From Halogeometricum sp. S1BR25-6 (GTDB lineage Archaea; Halobacteriota; Halobacteria; Halobacteriales; Haloferacaceae), in the NCBI RefSeq assembly GCF_031624495.1, contig NZ_JAMQOP010000005.1:62001-126000 (forward strand): a stretch of DNA of 64,000 nt, given 5' to 3'. The notes beneath the pieces are model-generated. The model saw nothing but the letters and a program-made list of their open reading frames with translations, had not been told where the DNA came from and searched no databases. The position numbers were made by a program, and so were the translations under genes. Below are positions 8,473-19,600 of this stretch, piece after piece (within the stretch, counting starts at the first letter, position 1; each line of letters opens with the position of its first letter).

Positions 8473-10210
8473 CGCTCGTCCCCAGATCGAATCCCTCGAA
8501 GACGCCACTATTGAACTCATGAAGCTTCTCAGCCAGTTCCTGCTGTTCCTCTAGGTCAACGGCCATCGCGTCGAAGTCATTCTCGAGTTCCCGCTCCGTG
8601 TCAGCGTGCATCAGCCGCTCGAACACTTCGTCCTCGAAACTCTGGTCGTCGCCTTCAAGGCGCGTGAGGACGGCGCTAAGCTCACCGACGGTCTGCTGGA
8701 AGAGATCGATCTTGTGAAAGAGCTTCTCGACGACGTACTCTTCGATCGTATCTTCGAGGGCCATGTTGAACACGTAAACGTCGCGTTTCTGGCCAATGCG
8801 GTGGATGCGACCGATTCGTTGTTCGACCTTCATCGGGTTCCACGGTAGGTCGTAGTTGACCATCACGTTGCAGAACTGGAGGTTCCGCCCCTCGTTCATC
8901 GCATCCGTTGAGACAAGAATACCACCCTCCTCACGGAACGCATCGATCACGGCCTCTTTCTCCGAACTGGAGAGACCACCGTGAAAGGCATGGGTCGTGT
9001 AGTCCTGCTCGTCGAGGCGGGAGATAATCGCCCAGAGCGTCGGAAGGAACTGCGTGAACACGATGACGCGACTCTTAGGGACGTGGTCGCGGGCCTCCTC
9101 GACGATGTCGTCGAGCCGATCGAGTTTCGTAACCGTTTCGATGGTCTCAATCATGTTGCGGATTGACTCGAGTTCGTCCCGGTGAGTCAGTTCGTTCAGT
9201 TCGTCCAGCTGCTTGTCGATTGTCTGCTTGAGCGCGAAGGGACTGGAGACGATCTCCTTCTGAAGTGTCGCGAGCACGAGGTGCTGGCCCTGGCTTTCAG
9301 CGTACCGGTTCCGGACGTACTCAGTCAGCGCCTGGTAGAGGTCTAACTCGGCGTCGGTGGGTTTGAACGAGCGTGTGTAGATGTGTCGATCAGTGAAGTC
9401 GATGTCTGTCTCGTCCCGGCGGTTCCGAATCATGACCTGTCTGAGTCGCTCCTGGAGCGTCTCGCGGTTGATTAGCGTCTGCTGGCCGGAGTCCGTGAAG
9501 TAATTGTGGAACACGTCGCGGGAACCGAACAGCCCCGGGCGGAGCAGCGAGACGATGTTGTAGAGATCGGTGAGTTCGTTTTGAATCGGTGTGGCAGTGA
9601 GGAAGAACGCGTAGTTGTAGCGTAGCTCCTCGATTAGGTCGTAGCGGTTCGTCTCCTCGTTTTTGACGTAGTGAGCCTCGTCAAGGACGAGCACGTCCCA
9701 CCGGCGGCGGAGAACGGTTTCTCGGTAACGGTTAGACTTGGCAGTGTCTATTGAGGCGATGATGTGGTCGTGGGCGTCGAAGCCCTCGAAGTCGTCGTCG
9801 TAGTTACAGACAAATTCGAGGCCAAACTTCTCGAAGAGTTCCGCCTGCCACTGCTTGGCGAGTTGGGCGGGGGTGAGGATAAGCACCGAGCTATCGGTGT
9901 CTCGGTAGTGCATCTCCTTGAGGATCATTCCAACCTCGATCGTTTTTCCGAGGCCGACCTCGTCGGCGAGAAGAGCTTTTCCGTCCATCTCAAAGAGGGC
10001 TCGGTGAGCCGCGTCGACCTGGTGTTCGAGGAGTTTGACCGCCTCTTCGTCGAGTTGCTGGAGAGACTGGAGTTCCTTGGAGGGCTGGCCGGCATGGAGG
10101 CGGAGGGCTTCGAGGGTGGTTTGGTGTGTGGCGTGGGATTTGGTGGGGTTGAAGATGTGGTTGGCGTCTTTGTGGGTGATAGAGAGGTTAACGGACGGTC
10201 CCCGGGGCAT
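8465..10210 (-). CDS. SNF2-family DEAH helicase/translocase
   Basis: A 581-residue SF2 protein of the Swi2/Snf2 (HepA/RapA-like) type. Visible motifs are LADEVGLGKTIEVG (motif I, near residue 83), VLVLDEAH (II, near 175), FLTATPIQN (III), VIVFTQF (IV), STDAMNEGRNLQF (V) and EQRIGRIHRIGQ (VI). These proteins translocate on double-stranded DNA using ATP. It has no attached nuclease or PLD domain. The ATG at 10210 follows a gene-free 257-base gap. SNF2 helicases recur in DISARM- and helicase-methylase-ATPase-type defence loci, and DUF1156 and DUF499 genes lie 14-20 kb away. Its immediate partner is the overlapping coiled-coil gene. Confidence 0.92.
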   Translation of the reverse strand: MPRGPSVNLSITHKDANHIFNPTKSHATHQTTLEALRLHAGQPSKELQSLQQLDEEAVKLLEHQVDAAHRALFEMDGKALLADEVGLGKTIEVGMILKEMHYRDTDSSVLILTPAQLAKQWQAELFEKFGLEFVCNYDDDFEGFDAHDHIIASIDTAKSNRYRETVLRRRWDVLVLDEAHYVKNEETNRYDLIEELRYNYAFFLTATPIQNELTDLYNIVSLLRPGLFGSRDVFHNYFTDSGQQTLINRETLQERLRQVMIRNRRDETDIDFTDRHIYTRSFKPTDAELDLYQALTEYVRNRYAESQGQHLVLATLQKEIVSSPFALKQTIDKQLDELNELTHRDELESIRNMIETIETVTKLDRLDDIVEEARDHVPKSRVIVFTQFLPTLWAIISRLDEQDYTTHAFHGGLSSSEKEAVIDAFREEGGILVSTDAMNEGRNLQFCNVMVNYDLPWNPMKVEQRIGRIHRIGQKRDVYVFNMALEDTIEEYVVEKLFHKIDLFQQTVGELSAVLTRLEGDDQSFEDEVFERLMHADTERELENDFDAMAVDLEEQQELAEKLHEFNSGVFEGFDLGTSDA

Positions 10211-10467
10211 ATTCGAGTTATGCAGGGCAGTTGGTAAAGAGTATTCGCTCTGATGTGATCACAAATTCTGAATGTATATTGATCAGAATGCTATTGAGAT
10301 CCGGGAGTTGACATATCTATTTTTATTCCGAACATATTCACCAGACAGCGTAGCTTTAAGCGGTGAGGAACAGGATTTGCAGTTCGTCTATAAGAACGAC
10401 AATACCAACGTCGTCGGCAAGCGCCATTCATTCGTCCAGTAAGAAAGGGCAGTACTAGGTTGAGTCA

Positions 10468-13446
10468 CTACTTGGTGCCGAGAGATGCTAACCCAGACTC
10501 TAGCTTCTCGTGAAGCAGGTTGTTCAACGCATTACCATTAGCGCCATGATGGATACGCTTGTGACAGGTTGGACAGACTGCAACGACCTTGTCCGGGTGA
10601 TCTGCCCCTCCATCCGATAGCTCGTCGACATGATGGGCCTCAAGATACGGTTCACCATTAGGCGTCTCGAACGGAGCTGGTTCGTCACATGCCTCGCAGA
10701 TTCCATCTGCTCTAGCTTTCACGTACTCCTTAATTGCCGCTGAACGTTGGTAGCGCGATCCACCACCGCTATTCGAGGTATCTCGGATTGGATTATTGGA
10801 GGCATTGGCTTCAGCTCGCTTCCGTAGTCGTCGGAGTTCATGTTCGGGTATATTCCGTTGTTCTCGATTGGTATTAACTGAAACGTCAGTATCGATTTCT
10901 CGGTCAGATGCTCTTGCAGATGTTTCAACCTCCTCTGAGCTCGTCTCTGAATTAGAAGAATTTGTATCTCGATTTTCCGAGTGAGCAGGAGAATCAGCAG
11001 TTGTAGTGTTCTGTTCACTACTCTCTGTTTTGCTTTCACTCAAGGAGTATTCCATCTCCCCAGCAGTAGTCGCTTCATCTGTCACTCCTGTCCTTTCACT
11101 CGTAACCGTCTCGTCTGGTTCAGTTGGCTCACCTGGGCCGGACAGTTTTGCTGAGTCCTCTGACGACGGAATTCCTCCAGTACCGTCTGTCGAATCATCT
11201 GCTAGTCTAACTGTCTCGGCGGTCTTGTCGGCACTGATCGTTGAATCAGATTCAGCTACCTCTTCAATAACGTGAACATCCAGTGCCTCATCTGTGTGAG
11301 GATCATTCAAAATAGCCAATGTGAGACTCCAACGGAGTTGTTCAATCTGCTGAGAACCATCTATAAACCGATGGATCTCCTTCGGTTCTCTCTCGAATCC
11401 CTTTGCAAGTTGTTTGATTCGTTGGATTGCCAGCGGATGGGGGAACACCGGCTCGAAATCAGAATCATCTGCTTTGACTGTCTCCATAGCGCTGGTGAAA
11501 TGAGCGATCGCTTCTTTGGCTAATGGAAGGAAGCCGAAATTAGCCGCTATCCTCTGTAAACCATTAGCCTCAGTATTGTTTCCGCTCCTAGCTCGCTTCG
11601 TCGCTTTTACCAGCTTTCTGTATGCCGTGATTTCGCTTTCAATTGCAGAGCAGTAGTTGTCTGGAATTAGTTCTGCATGGAGACTGTTTTCTAACTCGTT
11701 CAACTGATTCTGAGCATCATCAAAATCGCCCATAGACAGTGCATCTTCAACAGCCGTGAAGCATGCGCCTCGCCGAGCGTCAGCATCAAGATAGACGTCC
11801 ACTGTGGCTTTGTAGGTATTTTCCCAATGTTTGACTGCCTCGGAGAACGCCTCTCGTCTCGTTGCGAATAATGCCCGTTGGAGATGAACAAGACCGGGTT
11901 TGAGTCGATACCACCCATCGTTATTCTGCCAGCCGACGATTGTTCCCTCACCAAGATACTCTGCCTGACTCTGGAGAGCCACCGCAACACTCGAATCTGA
12001 TGGGAATAGGTCTGGAACTACCATTGGGTTCGAGTATCCGCCGGATTCAGTGTCGAGCCAGGCCAATCCAGCATACACATGGTCTCCGGACACTTGGGCG
12101 GGGAGAACCGACCCTGGTTCAATCGAATCATCTATCATAAGCGACGGCATTGTTCCACGGAGCCCATCGATCCTAATATCTGAGACCTGTACTGTCAGCT
12201 GTTCCGGCTCAATTGGTTCATCGAATGGGATCCAAATTGGAACATCAGCGAAACTGCCACGCATATATCCGTTCTCAACGGATTTTACATCGACAGTTAT
12301 CGTACTTTCCTTAGTAACCCCTTTTATTCCTGGATGAGATTCAAAATATCCTTCAATACCGTCAGAGTCAACCCGGTCAACTGTTACGTTCAGCTCTTCG
12401 GGTATTTCTTTAACTGCCGAATCTTGTCGAATTCCAATCGGGACATTGCGATAATACCCGACAATACTGTGTTCCTGCCATTCAATATTAGAAACCGTGA
12501 CAGTCGATCCCACACCGAATTCATCAGTTTTGAACTGTCGGAAGTCAACTTCCCCGAGAATTCGATTTCGGTCGCTTTCGGTAACCTCAACCTCTGCTTC
12601 ACCTTGGTATGTATGTTTACCACCGGTTACAAGGATAGGAACTCCATCACTAAGAACACAAGTTTCTTCATTTTGATATGGGAGATGCAACTCCGTAGTT
12701 AGAACATCATTGACTGTTGGATGGTCTGATGGCGGCAATGGTTCGATACTGGCAGTAATAACGGGAGGGCCAACGTCTTGAATAGCGACTTTCACTACGT
12801 CACCTACGTCAGCTGGAGACCCAGTGAGCTTAACCGGGAGACCTTCAAGATGGCCATATGCAGTCGATCCAACATGCGATTCAACAGTAATCGCGAAGAC
12901 GTCACCAGGAGTCGCTGTAGACTTGAATTTCTTATCAGGTAAAATGGCAGTCATCACGTCACTGTCAATATCAGTTACTTGGACGTTGTAGATCCTCCCA
13001 ACTTCCAGCATCGGGAAATTGATTCGGATAGGTTGACCACCTTCAAGGATAGCAAAACTAAATTCGTCTGCTGCAAAGGCAATCGTCAAATCCACGTAAT
13101 CTCCGAGTCCGATGGATTCTGGTTGCAGCTCAGTTATTTCTCCGGATTTTCTGAGAATCTCGTCAGTCTCATCTGAATCAACTGACGAGATTGAATTGGC
13201 AATCTTCTGTTCAAGCTTGCTGCGGCGATATGGTGCGGCCTCTAGGAACTCCTTGAAATATTGTTCTATGGGCTTCTGAGGTGTCAAACAGACAGCCCAA
13301 TCTCCTAACGGAAGAGCAAGAACTTGTTGACGGACGACCGACTTCTCCATCGGGCCGAGGTTGTACTCAGTTCTACCATCTTTCACCATTGCGTTTCCAG
13401 ACCCGCTAATTCGATCTACTTCCCCGATGAACATTTCCTGACCCAT
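10468..13446 (-). CDS. Large TRAM/OB-like multidomain protein with C-terminal HNH nuclease
   Basis: A 992-residue protein. Residues 1-450 contain at least six repeated beta-rich units of about 60 residues with the pattern G-(D/S)-x-(V/Y)-x-V-x-(D/V)-(I/V), such as YNVQVTDIDSD and VTVSNIEWQE, resembling TRAM/OB-fold nucleic-acid-binding modules. A helical middle follows (about 500-690), then a Ser/Thr/Glu-rich disordered linker (about 700-880). The last 110 residues hold a complete HNH: CEACDEPAPF, EAHHVDEL and VCPTCHKRIHH. I infer a DNA-binding nuclease with many OB-like modules acting as reader or clamp. It starts 180 bases from, and divergent to, the giant ATPase gene, so the two may share a control region. 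The repeat assignment is by eye. Confidence 0.75.
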   Translation of the reverse strand: MGQEMFIGEVDRISGSGNAMVKDGRTEYNLGPMEKSVVRQQVLALPLGDWAVCLTPQKPIEQYFKEFLEAAPYRRSKLEQKIANSISSVDSDETDEILRKSGEITELQPESIGLGDYVDLTIAFAADEFSFAILEGGQPIRINFPMLEVGRIYNVQVTDIDSDVMTAILPDKKFKSTATPGDVFAITVESHVGSTAYGHLEGLPVKLTGSPADVGDVVKVAIQDVGPPVITASIEPLPPSDHPTVNDVLTTELHLPYQNEETCVLSDGVPILVTGGKHTYQGEAEVEVTESDRNRILGEVDFRQFKTDEFGVGSTVTVSNIEWQEHSIVGYYRNVPIGIRQDSAVKEIPEELNVTVDRVDSDGIEGYFESHPGIKGVTKESTITVDVKSVENGYMRGSFADVPIWIPFDEPIEPEQLTVQVSDIRIDGLRGTMPSLMIDDSIEPGSVLPAQVSGDHVYAGLAWLDTESGGYSNPMVVPDLFPSDSSVAVALQSQAEYLGEGTIVGWQNNDGWYRLKPGLVHLQRALFATRREAFSEAVKHWENTYKATVDVYLDADARRGACFTAVEDALSMGDFDDAQNQLNELENSLHAELIPDNYCSAIESEITAYRKLVKATKRARSGNNTEANGLQRIAANFGFLPLAKEAIAHFTSAMETVKADDSDFEPVFPHPLAIQRIKQLAKGFEREPKEIHRFIDGSQQIEQLRWSLTLAILNDPHTDEALDVHVIEEVAESDSTISADKTAETVRLADDSTDGTGGIPSSEDSAKLSGPGEPTEPDETVTSERTGVTDEATTAGEMEYSLSESKTESSEQNTTTADSPAHSENRDTNSSNSETSSEEVETSARASDREIDTDVSVNTNREQRNIPEHELRRLRKRAEANASNNPIRDTSNSGGGSRYQRSAAIKEYVKARADGICEACDEPAPFETPNGEPYLEAHHVDELSDGGADHPDKVVAVCPTCHKRIHHGANGNALNNLLHEKLESGLASLGTK

Positions 13447-13626
13447 TAGCGAAATCCTCCGAACATCTACCTACGAATAATATCTATGTAACGATAACTC
13501 TGGCGAGGAGAACTATAATATTGAGGATATCAATTGGCGAATACCGGTAGTCAGCAATCCTTTCGAGGTTCAGATTTAATTATGAAGGGTTCGGACTGTT
13601 ACAGAACTGTTGCCTCGGTGGATAGA

Positions 13627-16600
13627 ATGTCACAGACACAGCTTATACAAGACACGATCGCTGACCGCTGTCGCACCGAACACCAGGAACTGCTCGATGG
13701 GCTGGCGAACAAGAGCGCCTGGAGCAAAGAGGCCGAACTCGGTGCCGGAAACCGGATGGTTGCGTCGACCCACGACAATCGGACGATTCTGGAACTGGTT
13801 CAGAACGCCCGCGACGCGATTCGGGAGGGACCGGCCGACTGCGGCGCCGTCTCGATTATCGTTGGCCCGGAATCGCTCTTGATCGCCAACACCGGCGCCC
13901 CATTTCGCCTACACGACGAAGACGTGTTTGAGGCAGTCACGTCGCTCGGCCGCTCCGAAAAAGCACGAAAGCGTGGTTCGATCGGCGAGAAAGGCGTTGG
14001 GCTGAAGTCGGTCCTCCAACTGAGCGAGGCGTTCTCCATTCGGTCGACAGTCGACACAGACGCTGGCGACGGAACGACATCAGTGGCAGCACAGTTCTCC
14101 CGTGCCCGTACCAGCCGGATGTTACTCGGGGCTTATCGGCAGCTACTCGATTCCGACACCGAGTTTTACGACCAGCTTACTGAGGGCAAGTGCAGTACGA
14201 AGACGGTCGATGCATGTCGGGACTTACTGGAGGATCTACCTGTTAAGGTGGCGGACTGGGATGATGAGCCGGTTCCTCCCCATGTGGATGTGAACGGTAT
14301 CACGCGAGCAGCTGCGGCTGGGAAGACACCACCGAGCCCGCTCAATGTGCTGGGCGATCTTCCGCGGCTGTCACTGTTCCGCTACCCGTTCGTCGCGGTG
14401 GATGGGGCTGGGCAGGATACCCCTACAGAACAGCTTGCCGAGCGACTGTTGCAGGCGGAGGAAAGTAGTGGCACTGCCACAGCGCAACTCGGTAAGCGGC
14501 TCACTGATCGGTTGGAGCAAGCTACGGGGCAGTATCAGACCGTTGTAAAGCTCGATTACACCGATCGCGACTGGTCCGAACTCCTGGACGCGATCGGGGG
14601 ACGGTTAGACGACATCGATTCGGATGCTGTGGCTCAGTTCGATGATTACCGCGAGACGCCACGGGTGGCTGAACTCGGCACGTACCAGCAGGACAGACAG
14701 GAGGAGTTCTGGGACGAATGTACTGCGCTGACGCCCGAGACGCTCATCCTCCTCGGCCAGCTGGAGCGCATCGACTTCCTGAAAGTCAGTCGGAACGGTA
14801 CGGACGGCCAGCTCGAACTCGAGGAGTATCGGGACGTGTCGATCCAACCGGGCGAGACTCGCTCGTCTGGACAGGAATCCTTGATCGAGCGGCAGACAGT
14901 GACGGTCGAGGAGCGCGAAGGCAATACGGAAACCAGCTCGACGCTTCGGAAGGAGTTCCGGCTTTACTCGCGTTCTTTGGATCCTGCCGATCTTCCGGAT
15001 ACCGACGACGACACGTCGACCGAGGACAAGGACGATTATTACGACGTCCGGATACTCTTCGAGCGGCCACGTCCAGCGGATGACCAGTGGGCGCCGACGG
15101 CGAAACCGCTCTCACTCTACTACCCTATCGAGGAGGCCCGGACGCCATTCCCGTTCGTGGTCCATGCGCCGTTCCAGGTCAGTTTCGATCGCCAACGTCT
15201 GGAGTCGGACGATCCGCTCAACCACGCCTTGCTGAACGAGCTTCCGGGAATCGTCGCGACAGCTGCGGAGGACCTGGCTCGAGCTCGGGCGGATTCTATG
15301 GCCAGAGAAGAGATGGCCAACGCCTATCGCCCGTGGCTACCGTGGCTGTTGCTGCCAGTCGCGGATGTCGCCGAGCGGACACCTGAGTTCCTCTACAAGG
15401 CGATCGAGCAGACGCTCGCACGCCTGCGCGAAACGTCGCTCGTCCCAGTTGACGGAGGTGGGGTTCGGAACCCGACGGAGGTGTTGCTGGATCCGGATCG
15501 CCTGACGGCGTTCGAAGCCCTCCGGAATCACGAGGACGATGGCGAGGCCCCGATCCCTCCAAAATCAGTAATTGCCAACGGACAGCAGTGGCGTGACCGG
15601 GCGGTCGAGGCTAGTATCCTCGAATCCGACCGATTTCGGACACACGCGGCCCGAATTGGGCTGACGACGGTCATCGATCAGCTATTCGACGACGAGACCG
15701 GCCGTGGCTGTATCGATATTCTCCGTGAACTCTGGGGTATCAACCCAGAAGACAGCACGGCTGCTGGCGTCGAGACGGACTGGGCCGTGTCGGTCGAAAA
15801 GGAGCGATACGCAGTCGCGTATTTCGAGGCCATCAAGGCGGCTCTCGACCGACACGGAGACACGGATGACGAGGGCGACGACGTTGGCGATGCGGCGCGA
15901 CAGCTGGGCCAGTGGCGCGTTCCGCTCTTGCCGGCAGAAGCACACACCGGCGATGGAGATGTCGATGTAGGGGGCGACTCAGGTCAAACCACACATCTCG
16001 TCCGGGCAGCATCGCGGGCGAGGGGTAAGGATGCGCCCCAGTATCAGCGAAGCGAGCGAATCGTCTTCCGCCGAACTGAGAAGCGTGAATCCGGGGATCG
16101 ACAGGTCGACCGACTGCCGACTCCTCCTACTGGGCTGCCCGTGTTCATCATCCCATTCGACACCCACTGGGACGGGTTACTAAAGCAGCATAGTCGTACA
16201 TGGGGGACACGAGAACTTGATAGCCCGACCGTGTTCTATCGCCGTGTCGCCGCCGAGGCCGGCGGCTTCTCGACAGACCCCGAGTTTGACATCGAGGTTC
16301 TCAGCTATCTCGTCCAACTGTATCGACAGATCACAGCAAGTAGCGGGAGTGACTGGCTCGTCCCCGAACCATACGTACAACGTCGCTTCAACGACGTGGA
16401 GAAACTGGTGCGCTCCGGCTCGTTCGGCGCTACTCCAGATGATTACGAGACGTTCGTCGAGCGTCGTTATACACAGCGGATTCCCCTGCCAAGTGCGGAT
16501 GGAAGGTCTCAGCCTGCCGAGGAACTGGTCTTCAGTTCAGCGTGGGCGGATCGCTTCTTCGAAGCGGCAGAGATGCTCGCGGCTGACGACCATATTGAGG

Positions 16601-19600
16601 ACCCGTTCGAGGATGAAGATGAGGAGCGAATTCGACCAGGGCAGCTCCGACGATGGGGTCACGCGATCAAATGTGCGGATGTTGCCGTTCCAACGTCACG
16701 GCCACGGCTCGCCCCACCCGACGATGAGCAGTGGGACGGGCTACTGGATCGCGTCGATGTGACGAAAGAAGAAGGGGGTATCTGGCGGCTGAACTGTCTC
16801 ATCCACTTGGGCGTGCAGATCGGTCCACAGATCGACTGGGCGTGGCTCTTCCCGGGGCGCGGCAAACAGGAGCGTCGTACCGGGTCGATTTCCGCCAGCG
16901 AGGCGCAATCACTAGCCGCAGGGGAGGTGTCGGTCGAAGAGGATTCGCCGTTCGAGCCGCCCGAGACACTGGTTCAGCGGTACTGCGAGATCTCGTGGCG
17001 AGCCGAGAATCACCCCGCCTTCACCGCGGATCACTCTACGATGTGTCAGCGTAACTGGTTGGACTGCAATCCTGCTACGTGGGCTGGTGGAGGAAGCGAC
17101 GTGGCCATCCTGACGTGGTGGTATTTTACGGAGCTTGACGCGATTGCGGATCCTGAGCAGGCTGCTGCCTATCGGGATGCTATCGTCTTGCTGTGGCCCG
17201 AACTTGAGGACGCACTGCTGGAAACGGCATGGGTCTGTGATGGTCACAACCTGAAGGAGCCGGACGAGACGATCCCGGCGCTCGGGCTAGTTCAACTTCG
17301 GGAAGCGGCTCTCTGGCCGGTCGAGGAGCTGGGTGCAGAAGACGACGGTGCCGACGAGTTCATCGATCTGGACCCGGAGCGGCTCCACACAGCGACCTAC
17401 CTTGTCACAACCGCTGATGAACAGCCACGGGGCGCCGAGCAGTATCTTCCGCGACTCGATTTCGCGGCACTCAAACAGAATGTGGAGTTACGACTATTGG
17501 AGTCAGACGGTCTGCCCAACGCACTCAATCTCAACGCCGTGGCACAGGGACTGGGTGCGATCGCCGTCGAGGAGTTGACAACTGCGGCGGCAGCTGTCCG
17601 GCTCGACTGGTTCTTGGACCGCCGATCAACTTCCGGCGGAGCAGTGGATAGGCCCCTTCGTGAACTCCAGTCCGCGTTCACGATACGGGCGAACAGTGCT
17701 CCTGCGTATGGCCTGATGCGGCGGTTGGTTTCAACAACCCATCTCAAACGGGAGCTCTCTGATCAGGCACCACAGCAGGCCTGGCAACGACGTGATATCT
17801 GGCATACGGGGACGCGTGTCCCCATCACCCGAAACCAGAATTCGTTCTCGCTGGCGATCGGTGCCGAGGCCTCGCCTGTGGATAGGATCGACATGCGGAT
17901 CTACTCGAAACAGCTCCCGCAGTATGCCCGTGATCAACTAGAGCCCACTGGGGTCGGGATCGTGGAACGGCCACGCAGAGAGGCCGCCGAGGTTGCGAAT
18001 GTGCTCGGACGCGGTACCGGCGAAGACTTGGCCGTCGATTTCGGCATCGAGAAACGGACGCAGGTTCCGGAGCTGGAGACTGTTAGTGGCGAGCACGAGG
18101 ACATCGTTGGGAATGACGCGATTACCGACCTCCGGCAAACGCTACAAGGCAAGCTCGAATATCTCCTCGCCGCCTATCTCGCGAGCTCACAGTCGCCGGA
18201 TCTAGAAGATGCGTACATGAAGCTGTCGATCGCCATGAAAAAAGACATCGGGATCGTCGCAAGCGACAGCACCGGAGCGATGCGCCGCCGCTCGGCGGAG
18301 TGGACTCCCGTCGAGAGCGCGGCGACTGGCGGACCGCGAATCGCTATATTCAGCGATGCATTAGCGGAACACCGGGACGGTGCGAACGAGGGGATTCCGG
18401 CCTACCTTGCAGCAGAGGGCCTCGCTCAGGTAATCGAGCAGTACGATCTTCGTGAGGTGTTCGAGAACATCCTCTTCAAGCGTCGGGAAGCGCTTGATTC
18501 TGAATATCAGGACGAGTTGCAAACCGTCGAGCACGAAGTGACCGCGCTTCGTGAGCGGCGGCTCGACCGAGTGAACAGAGCGCTGACGGCGCTCGTCGAA
18601 ACCGTCGACCCTGGGGCTGGTCTCCCCGACGTGGACAGTCCCGATATCGAGGCAGCCCTTCGTGATCTTAGAACTGCACGGAGCATTGTGGAGAACGATG
18701 ACGACCGCCATCTGCTACTCGACGGGTGGCTAACGTGTCTGCAGGACGTCGGACTGTCGCTAGGGGTCGCAGCCTCGTGTATCGAAGCTGCCGCGACCGA
18801 CGACGAGGGAACTCGACAGGAACTGCTGTGTACTGTCGCTGGTGGCGTGTCGATAGACTTGGACGAACTGGTGGACTCTGATCCGGTGTGGCGGATTATA
18901 AACGACTGGCAGGTATCGGATGCTGCTGCACAGCTTCGCGACTATCTGGCCGCCGTGGTGAAACTACAGACGTTCTGGGCCACGCTTGACGATCACGAGG
19001 ATGGGGGTGAGGAGGCGATCGAACTCGCCATTAGTCGTGCACGGCATGAGGATGCACCGCCCGGACCGTTAAGCAAAACGAGTTCTTTCATTCCATATCC
19101 GGAACGACTCCCCAAGGCGATCCAGCAGCGACCACTCGGTGCGCTGGCCTACGTTGATGACGGGCCGATTCCGACAGTGCTGTGGACAGCCGTCACCGAC
19201 TGGTGTCAGAAAGAACGGACCGCGTTGGTGTCGTCGGATGTCGTGTTCGACGACGAGCGAATAGAGAAACTCCTCGATGGGCTCGTGGCCGCTGTTGCTG
19301 AGCCACAGCATTCCGGAGAGTCCGTTCGGAAGGCGTTTTCGGACTACACCGGCGGGGGAATAGGCACATCTCGAACGAGAGTGAAACAGCGGCGGCAGGA
19401 GCAGACCACGAGATGGGTGTCGAACGAGGACGAGCAACTCGAAACTATCTCGACAACTGGTTTGTCGGCAGCCGGATCGCCAGCGAGCAATGGGTCGCCA
19501 TCCGTGGGGAACACACGTGGGACTGGAAGCGACCACCAGAATGCAGAAATCGACGACGAACGCGGCCGCGAAGGGGAGTTAATCTGTCTCGGACGGATCT

